From positions 391,194-404,939 of the forward strand of contig MU646679.1 in NCBI GenBank assembly GCA_026770585.1: DNA of 13,746 bases. Direction: 5' to 3'. The stretch's first letter is position 1, and each line of letters starts with the position of its first letter. The notes beneath the pieces are model-generated. The model worked only from the letters and a program-made list of their open reading frames with translations. It searched no databases and was not told the DNA's origin. The position numbers and the translations under genes are program-made. Shown piece after piece: positions 6,964 through 13,146 of the stretch. The stretch comes from Baffinella frigidus. Lineage: Eukaryota > Cryptophyceae > Cryptomonadales > Baffinellaceae.

Positions 6964-7085
6964 GAGAGATTGATAATTTATTGCCAAACAACCAGCGTCA
7001 GCGCCGCACATGCTACGCATTGTGCCACTTACTGTACCCCGCGTCGGCCGCTCATACGAGCATTTTCCGGGTGGATTCTAACTCC
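6964..7085 (-). repeat. Duplicated gene-end / 3'-UTR module, copy 2
   Basis: Reverse complement of 2675-2795. On the minus strand it holds the end of an open frame (stop TGA 7054-7052), a GCGGCCGAC-containing leader, and AATAAA (plus-strand TTTATT, 6977-6982), followed by ATCAATCTCTCT. Identity by eye is roughly 85% with indels. Confidence 0.65.
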
Positions 7086-7183
7086 AGGTGCCAAAACACC
7101 TGGTCAATCTGGTGCCGCATGCCGCGCACGGAAGCCTGCTTCGGTTCGCTGCTTGTGAGGACCGGGTCCGGGATGGGCCCGCC
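7052..7183 (-). CDS. Possible terminal exon upstream of the 3'-UTR module
   Basis: A 43-codon open stretch after TGA 7186-7184, reading PDPVLTSSEPKQASVRGMRH then QIDQVFWHLELESTRKMLV and stop. A pyrimidine-rich CCCTTTTCCCCTGAG precedes it and could be an acceptor. The last ten codons are conserved in the other copy of the 3' module (ELEFIRKMLE). An AATAAA lies 70 nt downstream. Its first part includes one arm of the 7155-7216 palindrome. Product unknown. The gene could be partial or a duplicated fragment. Confidence 0.35.
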   Translation of the reverse strand, partial: GGPIPDPVLTSSEPKQASVRGMRHQIDQVFWHLELESTRKMLV

Positions 7184-7216
7184 TCAGGGGAAAAGGGCTC
7201 CGGACCCGGTCCTCAC
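7155..7216. repeat. Perfect 17-bp inverted repeat, 28-nt loop
   Basis: GTGAGGACCGGGTCCGG (7155-7171) and CCGGACCCGGTCCTCAC (7200-7216). A smaller hairpin CCAGGTG/CACCTGG lies at 7084-7103. Confidence 0.9.
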
Positions 7217-7270
7217 ACTGCTGCCCCCCCGCATCGACACCTCTTGCTGCGCCCCGCCATGTGCGTTACA

Positions 7271-7292
7271 GGGGTACCTCGCTCATAAGAAG
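7271..7292 (+). repeat. Dispersed GGGTACCTCGCTCATAAGAA motif copy
   Basis: Exact GGGTACCTCGCTCATAAGAA preceded by TTACAG. Unlike the other copies, it lacks the following C-run and CTAGG. Confidence 0.75.
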
Positions 7293-7310
7293 CAGATGCG
7301 GTTCACAGCA

Positions 7311-7410
7311 TCCCCCGAGTGGCGAGTAGGCGCATACGCCCTACCGTGGGCCCCAGCACCTGGCCACGACCTCTTGGCGTTCAATTTTGACCGCCTGGCC
7401 ACCTGAGGGT
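7311..7410 (+). mobile_element. 100-bp MITE family, copy D (diverged)
   Basis: TCCCCCGAGTGGCGAGTAGG at the left and GGCCACCTGAGGGT at the right, with TA following (7411-7412). It is exactly 100 bp, like copies A and B. It holds hairpin GGCGTTCAA-TT-TTGACCGCC (7376-7395, one mismatch) where other copies have different hairpins. It abuts copy A with only TATA between them. Confidence 0.7.
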
Positions 7411-7414
7411 TATA

Positions 7415-7514
7415 TCCCTTAAGTGGCGAGTAGGCTCATACGCCCTACCGTAGGGCCCTAGGACCTGCCTAGGGCTTCCACGGGCGATTATTCGCCCGTT
7501 GGTCACTTAAGGGA
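7415..7514 (+). mobile_element. 100-bp MITE family, copy A
   Basis: TCCCTTAAGTGGC and a terminal ACTTAAGGGA form the inverted repeats, with TA at 7413-7414 and 7515-7516. The interior contains GTAGGGCCCTAGGACCTGCC. Hairpin CGGGCGA-TTAT-TCGCCCG lies at 7481-7498. No coding capacity; transposition would need a transposase from elsewhere, and the family assignment rests on TA flanks only. Confidence 0.88.
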
Positions 7515-7531
7515 TATGGCACCCAAGGGAT

Positions 7532-7583
7532 ATGCGAGGAGTCCTCGCATCATTCGGGCGTGGTCCGACCACGCCAGAATGAT
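7532..7583. repeat. Two adjacent palindromes with 1-nt spacers
   Basis: ATGCGAGGA-G-TCCTCGCAT (7532-7550). Sharing its last two bases is ATCATTC-G-GGCGTGGTC-C-GACCACGCC-A-GAATGAT (7549-7583), a 16-bp stem with a single mismatched pair. Confidence 0.88.
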
Positions 7584-7650
7584 CCAGGGAAAGCCTCGGC
7601 CCCTGCACCCTCAACCCTATCCTAAACCCTAGACCCTATATTCCCTATAC

Positions 7651-7710
7651 CCCCAGACCCCACCTCGTGCAATGGCGAGCCGGGCGCGAAGCGCAGGAAC
7701 CACCCAGGGG
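7651..7710 (-). repeat. Duplicated exon-like segment, copy 1
   Basis: Direct repeat of about 8005-8060 (ACCTCGT, GGCGAGCCGGG, CAGGAAC shared). On minus it reads WFLRFAPGSPLHEVGSGG, against KFLSSAPGSPVDEVRSRG in the other copy. The frame is conserved across substitutions, which suggests duplicated coding sequence. Confidence 0.55.
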
Positions 7711-7714
7711 ACCT

Positions 7715-7893
7715 CAAGGGGATTTTGCTTCGAGGGGATTTTGAATGCTTCGAGGGGATTTTGAATAACCCCCAAACGATAAGACCTGGGACCCTACGGT
7801 GGGCAACCCGTAGGGACATAGGGGGGTTCCTACGGATTAGGTAACGGAAACTCGGGCACTGAGTGCCTGAAAACCGCTTCGTAGCCCGCTGTG
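7715..7893 (-). repeat. MITE-like dispersed repeat, family F copy 2
   Basis: Inverted relative to 552-669. CTTCGAGGGGATTTTGAAT is duplicated at the left end (7731-7765). It shares the GGGGGGTTCCTACGGAT and AGGTAACGGAAACTC blocks. Hairpin CCCTACGG/CCGTAGGG (about 7792-7815) replaces the short CCTAC/GTAGG hairpin of copy 1. Confidence 0.75.
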
Positions 7894-7904
7894 TGGATTC
7901 CCTA

Positions 7905-8004
7905 TCCCTTAAGTGGCGAGTAGGCTCATACGCCCTACGGTAGGGCCCTAGGACCTGCCTAGGGCGAGTCAGGGCAAATATTCGCCCGTCCGCCACTTAA
8001 GAGA
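7905..8004 (+). mobile_element. 100-bp MITE family, copy B
   Basis: TCCCTTAAGTGGCGAGTAGG to CCACTTAAGAGA, 100 bp, left TA at 7903-7904, right flank mutated to TC. The left two-thirds are nearly identical to copy A. The right-hand hairpin has decayed (GGGC...GCCC). Confidence 0.85.
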
Positions 8005-8640
8005 TCCCCTAGACCGCACCTCGTCCACTGGCGAGCCGGGAGCGGAGCTCAGGAACTTCGGAGGGCTGCTGGCCTGGTGTAGGGTTTGGGGTTTGGGGTT
8101 TGGGGTTTGGGGTTTACGGTTTAGGGTTTGGGGTTAGGGGTTTGGGGTTTAGGGTTCAGGGTTTAGGGTTTCGGGTTTCGGGTTTAGGATTTATATTTTA
8201 GGGTTTAGGGTTTAGGGTTTAGGGTTTAGTGTTGAGTGTTTGGGGTTTGGGGTTTGGGGTTTGGGGTCGAGGGTTTAGGGTTTATGGTTTAGGGTCTAGG
8301 GTCTAGGGTCTAGGGTCTAGGGTTTAGGGTTTAGGGTTTAGGGTTTAGGGTTTAGGGTTTAGGGTTTGGGGTTTAGGGTTTAGGGTTTAATGTATAGTGT
8401 TTAGGGTTTGGGGTTTAGGGTTTCAGGGTTCAGGGTTCAGGGTTCAGGGTTCAGGGTTTCAGGGTTCAGGGTTCAGGGTTCAGGGTTCAGGGTTCAGGGT
8501 TTGGGGTTTAGGGTTTGGGGTTTGGGGTTTAGGGTGGACCGCGGGCTTCTGGGAGGAGGCTGCGAAGGGTGAGAGCCTCTTGACGCTCGTGAGCGATAGT
8601 GACCCCTGCACCAAGAGGCTGTCATCAACCCAAATCCACC
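7969..8640 (-). CDS. Possible exons split by a telomere-like intron
   Basis: Upstream frame: an open stretch ending at 8540 (reading DDSLLVQGSLSLTSVKRLSP then FAASSQKPA); its true 5' limit is unknown. The intervening 466 nt (8539-8074) start GTCCACCCTAAACC and end CTACACCAG, and are a heptamer array. The downstream frame 8073-7969 reads ASSPPKFLSSAPGSPVDEVR then SRGSL, and runs on into MITE copy B, where it stops at TGA 7971-7969. The join is phase 0. Ser/Pro-rich, no recognised domain. The segment APGSP-EV is duplicated at 7651-7710. The end inside a MITE suggests a damaged or recently altered 3' end. Tentative. Confidence 0.3.
8081..8537 (-). repeat. Large telomere-like array
   Basis: About 450 bp, G-rich on plus, in blocks: GGGTTTG (8084-8115), GGGTTTA (8190-8230 and 8320-8370), GGGTCTA (8291-8320), GGGTTCA (8424-8500). 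Open frames through it encode only heptamer-derived GFRV-type repeats. Confidence 0.95.
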
Positions 8641-8695
8641 TCGAAAGATAACCGAACCAGTTCCCTAATTAGCGTTTTCATTCAACTAGGCCTCC

Positions 8696-8895
8696 TAGAG
8701 CTAGTCTCTGATGAGTTGACACTTTTCGGACCTCGAAAAACATCCAAAATTCCAAACTCTTTTAGTCGACTCACCTGAAATTTACTACAGCGAAATTTAC
8801 GCTGTGGTAAATTTCGTACGAGTTGACTAAAAGAGTTTGAAAGTTTAGAAGTTTTTCGAGGTCCGAAAAGTGTCAACTCATCAGAAACCAGCTCT
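8696..8895. repeat. 200-bp near-perfect inverted repeat
   Basis: Arms 8696-8792 and 8800-8895 flank a 7-nt AAATTTA loop. Blocks such as GATGAGTTGACACTTTTCGG and ACCTCGAAAAAC match exactly; mismatches cluster in the middle of the arms. It would give a ~95-bp hairpin RNA if transcribed. It is AT-richer than its surroundings. No coding. Confidence 0.9.
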
Positions 8896-9005
8896 AATTA
8901 AATTTACTACGCCCTAACCAATTTCTCCTATTGAACCTCCTGTTGAAAAGGAACTGATCCCGTCATCTTCCGATGAAAATCCGGCCAAGAGGCTTCCACC
9001 CTTCC

Positions 9006-9092
9006 ACGCCAGGTTCTTGGAAGGGGTTGCCAAAAGTCAATTTCCACTCAAAAGTTAACAAACACCACCTGTGGTGTTTTGAAAAATTCAAC
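9006..9092 (+). repeat. Dispersed repeat, family G copy 2, with hairpin 9060-9079
   Basis: Homologous to 866-965 but with hairpin AAACACCAC-CT-GTGGTGTTT at the position where copy 1 has AACCGTCTC-CT-GAGACGGTT. Confidence 0.7.
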
Positions 9093-9389
9093 ACCCGCAT
9101 CCAATGTGGCGTGGTTCCAGCTTGAGAGCGATTTTGCCCCCTGCGCGCAGGGACAGCGCCGTTTTCAACTCCGGAAATGATTAAAACTATTGCTTTCTGG
9201 CAACGAAAATTGCTACCCAGATACTGCATCTGTGCTGTTAGGCAACAGGGGTCGGGCGTGCGATTGTATCAAAAATGCCGGCCACCATGGTGAACGCCTT
9301 TGTTTTGTTCGCAGACGGGGACTAACCCGGGCATCACTGGAACATATCAAAGGTAACACACGGTACGCGATGGACGTGCGCCATGTTGG
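9093..9389. other. No gene seen
   Basis: No convincing frame. AGGCAACAGGGGTCGG-CGTGC at about 9239 recurs at 9642, and GGACGTGCGCCATGTTGG at 9371 recurs with one change at 9657. The array at 9390-9548 thus sits between repeated flanks. Confidence 0.5.
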
Positions 9390-9548
9390 AACCCTGAACC
9401 CTGAACGCTCAACCCTGAACGCTCAACGCTGAACGCTGAACCCTGAACGCTCAACCCTGAACGCTGAACGCTGAACGCTGAACGCTCAACCCTGAACGCT
9501 GAACGCTGAACGCTGAACGCTGAACGCTGAACGCTCAACCCGCTCAAC
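9390..9548 (+). repeat. Heptamer array of CTGAACG type
   Basis: ACCCTGA, CGCTCAA and mainly CGCTGAA units, C-rich on plus: a telomere-like array whose dominant unit has changed at two positions. It ends next to palindrome TCGACATG-C-CATGTCGA (9551-9567). Confidence 0.92.
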
Positions 9549-9550
9549 CC

Positions 9551-9608
9551 TCGACATGCCATGTCGACAAAGCAACAGCGCGGTTACTTGCGCAATAGCG
9601 CTGTTGCT
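9551..9608. repeat. Two small palindromes
   Basis: TCGACATG-C-CATGTCGA (9551-9567), then an 11-bp stem AGCAACAGCGC / GCGCTGTTGCT (9571-9581, 9598-9608). Confidence 0.85.
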
Positions 9609-9791
9609 CAAGTGACACATAATTCCAAAGTCGCGTATTTGTAGGCAACAGGGGTCGGACGTGCACCATGTTGGGCGACACGCCGGCAGCCTTAGGCACC
9701 TCTGAGGCCTGCGAGAGAGAGAGACCTTTGTTAACACCCCCACCGCTATGTATGCACCCCCCACCGAGGCTGGCCCGTCCTGGTCACGAAA

Positions 9792-10697
9792 GTCAACTTG
9801 GTGATCGTGACCGTGCGCTAAGTTAACCAGGCTCGTAACCTTGTGAACCGTAAGCGGTGTTCCTGTTGAAAATGTCAATTAAACACTGTCAACAAAGGTC
9901 TCAGGCTCGTAGCCCACGTCATCGACTTAGTCTGTCAACCCGAGTGAGGTTCCGACTACGGGGGAGGGCTGGGTGCTTTCTTGGAGCCCTTTTTGGGCAT
10001 ATCCTCCCACTTAGCCGCGGCCGAGCTCCTTTTCGCCTTGAACTCTGGACGAGATTCCGGTTAGATTCCAGGGCAATGGATACGATTCTAGCACACTTCG
10101 ATAAGATGGACTGTATCCGTGAAGACCCCGGTGGCTGTCAAGTGTGTGGGGGGGTACCTCGCTCACAAGAAACCGGGCCCATATGGACTGTATTAGATGG
10201 ACTGTATCCGTGATCGTGACCGAGGGGAGGTCACATGAGAGAGAAGATGATCTCGAGCGACCTACCCAGAGTCGTATATCACCGAGTTTGCAACGTATAC
10301 GAACACTAAGTTAACCAGGCTCGTAACCTAAGTTGACGTAACCTTGCAAGCCGTGCAAGGTTACGACCTCCTACGCGGGAGAGCTACATGTCATTTTACG
10401 CCCTGCGTCCATCTATTATTTTCCCTTGAAATCGGCAAAAGTTGCCGAAAATGCCAAAATGATTGACTTTGACGGAAAAGTAACCGCAGGATATGCCCAA
10501 AAAGGGCTCCAAGAAACCACCCAGCCCTCCCCCGTAGTCGGAACCTCACTCGGGTTGACAGACTAAGTCAACTTGGGGACCGTGACCGTGCGCTAAGTTA
10601 ACCAGGCACGTAACCTTGCAATCCGTGAGCGGTGTTACTGTTACAAGTGTCAATTAAATACTGTTGACAAAGGTCCTTCTCAGGCTCGTAGCCCACG
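9792..10697. mobile_element. Composite repeat element with direct ends and internal inverted repeats
   Basis: Direct repeats 9792-9918 and 10567-10697 (GACCGTGCGCTAAGTTAACC, TGTCAATTAAA, CAGGCTCGTAGCCCACG shared) enclose inverted repeats 9924-10005 and 10488-10569 (nearly exact; ACCCGAGTGAGGTTCCGACT etc.). The middle, 10006-10487, holds a palindrome (10338-10364), a GGGTACCTCGCTCACAAGAA motif (10151) between 19-bp direct repeats (10104-10122, 10195-10213), and GTTAACCAGGCTCGTAACCT again at about 10310. No transposase or reverse-transcriptase frame. It could be a non-autonomous element or nested insertions. Confidence 0.65.
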
Positions 10698-10708
10698 ACC
10701 TCACAGGG

Positions 10709-10746
10709 AGAGGGTTCTGTGTTACAGGCGTTCCCCGAACCATACC
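10709..10746 (+). repeat. Direct repeat partner of 11134-11171
   Basis: AGAGGGTTCTGTGTTACAGG then CGTTCCCCGAACCATACC; at 11134 the same sequence has four substitutions. The pair brackets the palindromes at 10834 and 10971. Confidence 0.75.
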
Positions 10747-10833
10747 ACACAGCGGGCTTCAAAGGGAGTTCGAACAACCCTTACGCGATAAGACCTACTC
10801 GCAGCCACGTCCTCACACCACTAGCCCTTGGAG

Positions 10834-10939
10834 GTGGCTCAAACAGTGCTCTGGGGCATGTTCGATTTACCTTGGATCGGGTTAAAAAGCGACCCCGGTC
10901 CAAGGTTAAATCGAAGACATTCCAGGGCATTTGAGCCAC
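10834..10939. repeat. Two-tier inverted repeat
   Basis: Outer arms GTGGCTCAAA (10834-10843) and TTTGAGCCAC (10930-10939). The inner stem is TCGATTTACCTTGGATCGGG against CCCCGGTCCAAGGTTAAATCGA-type sequence (10862-10914). Confidence 0.75.
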
Positions 10940-10970
10940 TTGGGATGACAGGTGGCAGGGAGAGTCGTTA

Positions 10971-11127
10971 CGGAAGCGTCTAGCTGTGAAACCGCATATT
11001 GGACCTGAGGCGGATCAAATCTCCTCTGGAGCTCTACAATTACCCCCCCTTTTGACTTTGAACTTCCTGAAAAGGGGATTTGATCCGCCTCAGGTCCCAA
11101 ACGCGTTTTCACAGCTAGACGCTTCCG
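10971..11127. repeat. Inverted repeat, 54-bp arms
   Basis: CGGAAGCGTCTAGCTGTGAA and GACCTGAGGCGGATCAAATC on the left are matched in reverse on the right (11074-11127). A ~49-nt spacer includes CCCCCCCTTTTGACTTTG. Confidence 0.88.
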
Positions 11128-11204
11128 AAACTAAGAGGGTCCTGTGTTAGAGGAGTTCCCCGAACCATACCTTGGCGGATCTTCTGCTTCACGCGGGCTG
11201 ACAG

Positions 11205-11375
11205 ACTATTCTCAAGTTGACATGCTGGGTTCGCGGTACAAACCCTTCAACTTTGGAGCGGACACGAGCCCGGGCGCACCAAATTGGTGCGCCCCATAAG
11301 ACCGAGACAGCGCTAGGACTCTTCATAAGTTGACATCCTGGGTTCGTGGTACAAATCTGTCAACTTTTGGGGCAC
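11205..11375 (+). repeat. Duplicated ~50-bp segment around a palindrome
   Basis: AAGTTGACATGCTGGGTTCG-CGGTACAAA (about 11214) and AAGTTGACATCCTGGGTTCG-TGGTACAAA (about 11328), each followed by a TCAACTTT end that can fold back. Between them is GGGCGCACCAA-A-TTGGTGCGCCC (11272-11294), a perfect 11-bp stem with a 1-nt spacer. Confidence 0.8.
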
Positions 11376-11489
11376 CTTGGCGACAATACTCCCTCTGCCA
11401 GCCTCGAGTGGGTACCAAGGATTGTTGGGGGGTTTATGTGATTTAATTAGGATCCATAAGTAAAATCACCCATGCCATAGTAATTTCCC

Positions 11490-11904
11490 CTATGATTTTC
11501 TCTTTTGCGGTACCTTGGCGATCGCCGCGACTCCCTTGAGAAGAATCTTCACCTTGGTTCCGATCAGGTCCTGATGTGCGTTTTGGGTTTTGGGTTTTGG
11601 GTTTTGGGTTTTGGGGTTTTGGGTGTGGGGTGTGGGGTGTGGGGTGTGGGGTGTGGGGTGTGGGGTGTGGGGTTTGGGGTTTGGGGTTTGGGGCTTGGGG
11701 TTTGGGGTTTAGGGTTTAGGGATTTGGGATTAGGGATTTGGGATTAGGGTTTAGGGGTTAGACATTCCAGAGGACCTCCTTACGACAGTTAGAGCGCTTG
11801 CGGGAAAACTTGGCCAATTTCAAGAAGATTTGTTTCATAAATCGAGAGTTTTTTACCAGGACGTGACATGTAAACAGTCCATCTAAATGGTTCCGGTACA
11901 AATT
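11490..11904 (-). CDS. Possible two-exon gene end split by a telomere-like intron
   Basis: Exon 11904-11764 follows a strong acceptor-like TTTTTTTCAG and encodes 47 residues (NLYRNHLDGLFTCHVLVKNS, then a basic stretch KLAKFSRKRSNCRKEVLWN). The 193-nt interval 11763-11571 begins GTCTAACCCCTAAACC and ends CGCACATCAG. Exon 11570-11490 encodes DLIGTKVKILLKGVAAIAK then VPQKRKS and TAG. The join is phase 0, giving 73 residues, Lys/Arg-rich, no family recognised. Caution: the first exon lies partly inside an inverted repeat (11791-11952), and the end of the second has a partial direct-repeat partner at 11373-11396, so it may be repeat-derived. Confidence 0.35.
11581..11757 (-). repeat. Telomere-like array in four sequence blocks
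   Basis: On plus: GGGTTTT units (11581-11620), GGGTGTG (11621-11668), GGGGTTT (11669-11710), then GGGTTTA and GGGATTA/GGGATTT units. Each block has the same 7-bp period with a different unit. Confidence 0.95.
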
Positions 11905-11952
11905 CTGAAAAAAATCTCTTCAAAATCGGTCAAATTTCCCCGCAAGCGCTCT
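11791..11952. repeat. Imperfect inverted repeat, ~48-bp arms
   Basis: AGAGCGCTTGCGGG-AAAACTTGGCCAATTTC on the left pairs with sequence ending CCGCAAGCGCTCT at 11952. The outer 14 bp are perfect and the inner part about 75% by eye. A sequence like the arm (CTTGAAATCGGCAAAAGTTG) also occurs at 10433. Confidence 0.75.
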
Positions 11953-12174
11953 AGAGCATCTGTTGGCTACGAAGGGAGGGGCACGAATTGCCGGGTCTTT
12001 TTTGGCCCCCCTTCGCACGAAGACTATAACATCATCCCGAAAGGTGGCGGTTTGACTGCTTAGACCTGGACGGGATCGCATGATCTGTAACGGAAATCCT
12101 TTAGATGGACGCTTTGTTAAGTAACGGGCATGTTAACATACGCAGGTATCAGTCAACTGTTGACACCTGGCCAA

Positions 12175-12793
12175 CGCGTTGCAGCTGGGATGGCATGACC
12201 CCGTCCAGATCACGGCACAGTAGACTAATTCCTCGCTTCCTCAGCACAAAGGCGTCGAATTCCCGGTACACACGAAGCGGGGTCTTTCTAGGACCTGTAT
12301 CGAGAGTAATAAAGAAGAAAGAAGACCTGAACGGCGCGTTGCTGCTGGGATCGCATGACCCCGTCCGGACCACGGTACAGTAGACTAATTCCCCGCTTCC
12401 CCAGCACAAAGGCGTCGAATTCCCGGTACGAACGAAGCGGGGTGAGTCAACTGCGTGGACCTGAACGGCGTTAATGGGCCGACTTTTGACGAAAGTTGAC
12501 TTTTGACGTAGTATTTTCATTTCCAGTGCGGGCTCGTTCTTGAGGCTCATAGACATTGCATCACTCAACTGAAGGCTAAAGGGCCTTTCTAGGACCTGCA
12601 TCGAGAGTAATAAAGAAGAAAGAAGACCTGAACGGCGCGTTGCTGCTGGGATCGCATGATCCCGTCCGGGATCACGGCACAGTAGACTAATTCTCCGCTT
12701 CCCCAGCACAAAGGCATCGAATTCCCGGTACGAACGAAGCGGGGTTAGTCAACTGCGTGGACCTGAACGGCGCGTTGCTGCTGGGATCGCATC
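12175..12793 (+). repeat. Three-copy ~105-bp cassette plus spacer repeats
   Basis: Unit GCTGGGATCGCATGACCCCG ... CACAGTAGACTAATTC ... AATTCCCGGTAC ... GAAGCGGGGT at 12175, 12336 and 12637, with a truncated start at 12773. A second unit (CTTTCTAGGACCTG, CGAGAGTAATAAAGAAGAAA, GACCTGAACGGCG) occurs at 12283 and 12583. GTCAACTGCGTGGACCTGAA occurs at about 12447 and 12748. The 186-residue minus frame across it reads the copies in different frames, so it is not protein-coding. Confidence 0.9.
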
Positions 12794-12825
12794 AGCTCGG
12801 CGCGCGTGGAGGGCGCTTGCTCCTG

Positions 12826-13003
12826 GAGCAACCGGCGTTGCGCTTCAGCGTCTAGTCTTTACTGCAGCAACCGGCGTAGTATGCAGCGTCTAGTCTTTAC
12901 TGCAGCAACCGGCGTAGTATGCAACCGGCGTTGCGCTTCAGCGTCTAGTCTTTACCGCAGCAACCGGCGTAGTATGTATCTACAGCAACCGGCGTAGTAT
13001 GTA
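12826..13003 (+). repeat. CAACCGGCG minisatellite
   Basis: Units CAACCGGCGTAGTATG and CAACCGGCGTTGCGCTTCAG joined by CGTCTAGTCTTTACTGCAG, about 41 bp each with truncated ones; five CAACCGGCG starts. Confidence 0.85.
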
Positions 13004-13024
13004 GGATGTGGGGTTGCAGAGGCA

Positions 13025-13117
13025 GTTGAGTGATCCGCGCGGGTTGACTGATACGGTGGACGTAGGGAAATGGCTCCGATGTCAACGGCGCGTTGACTGT
13101 CGGATCACTTAAGTGGA
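13025..13117 (+). repeat. Diverged repeat pair, copy 1
   Basis: GGTTGACTGAT-CGG-GGACGTA ... CGGCGCGTTGACTGTCGGAT-CACTTAA matches 13535-13610 (CAGTTGACTGATT, CGGCGCGTAGACTATCGGAT, CACTTAA). Both lie directly before a heptamer array and both are followed by CGC/GTGCTCCTG. Confidence 0.6.
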
Positions 13118-13146
13118 TGCTCGACGGGGCGTGCTCCTGTGTCGTT

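Noticed and set aside
6885-7406. 173-residue plus-strand open frame
   Set aside because: It runs through the 3'-UTR repeat, a palindrome, the dispersed motif and MITE D; the minus strand explains the conserved part better.
7622-7996. 124-residue minus-strand open frame as one gene
   Set aside because: Mostly family F repeat and MITE B; only the APGSP segment is kept as a possible duplicated exon.
11205-11375. tRNA-like GGTTCG sequences
   Set aside because: No cloverleaf or A box; they are direct repeats with fold-back ends.
12149-12709. 186-residue minus-strand open frame
   Set aside because: It reads the three cassette copies in different frames, so the protein sequence is not conserved between copies.
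12826-13003. CRISPR array
   Set aside because: Contiguous minisatellite units with no unique spacers, in a eukaryotic context.
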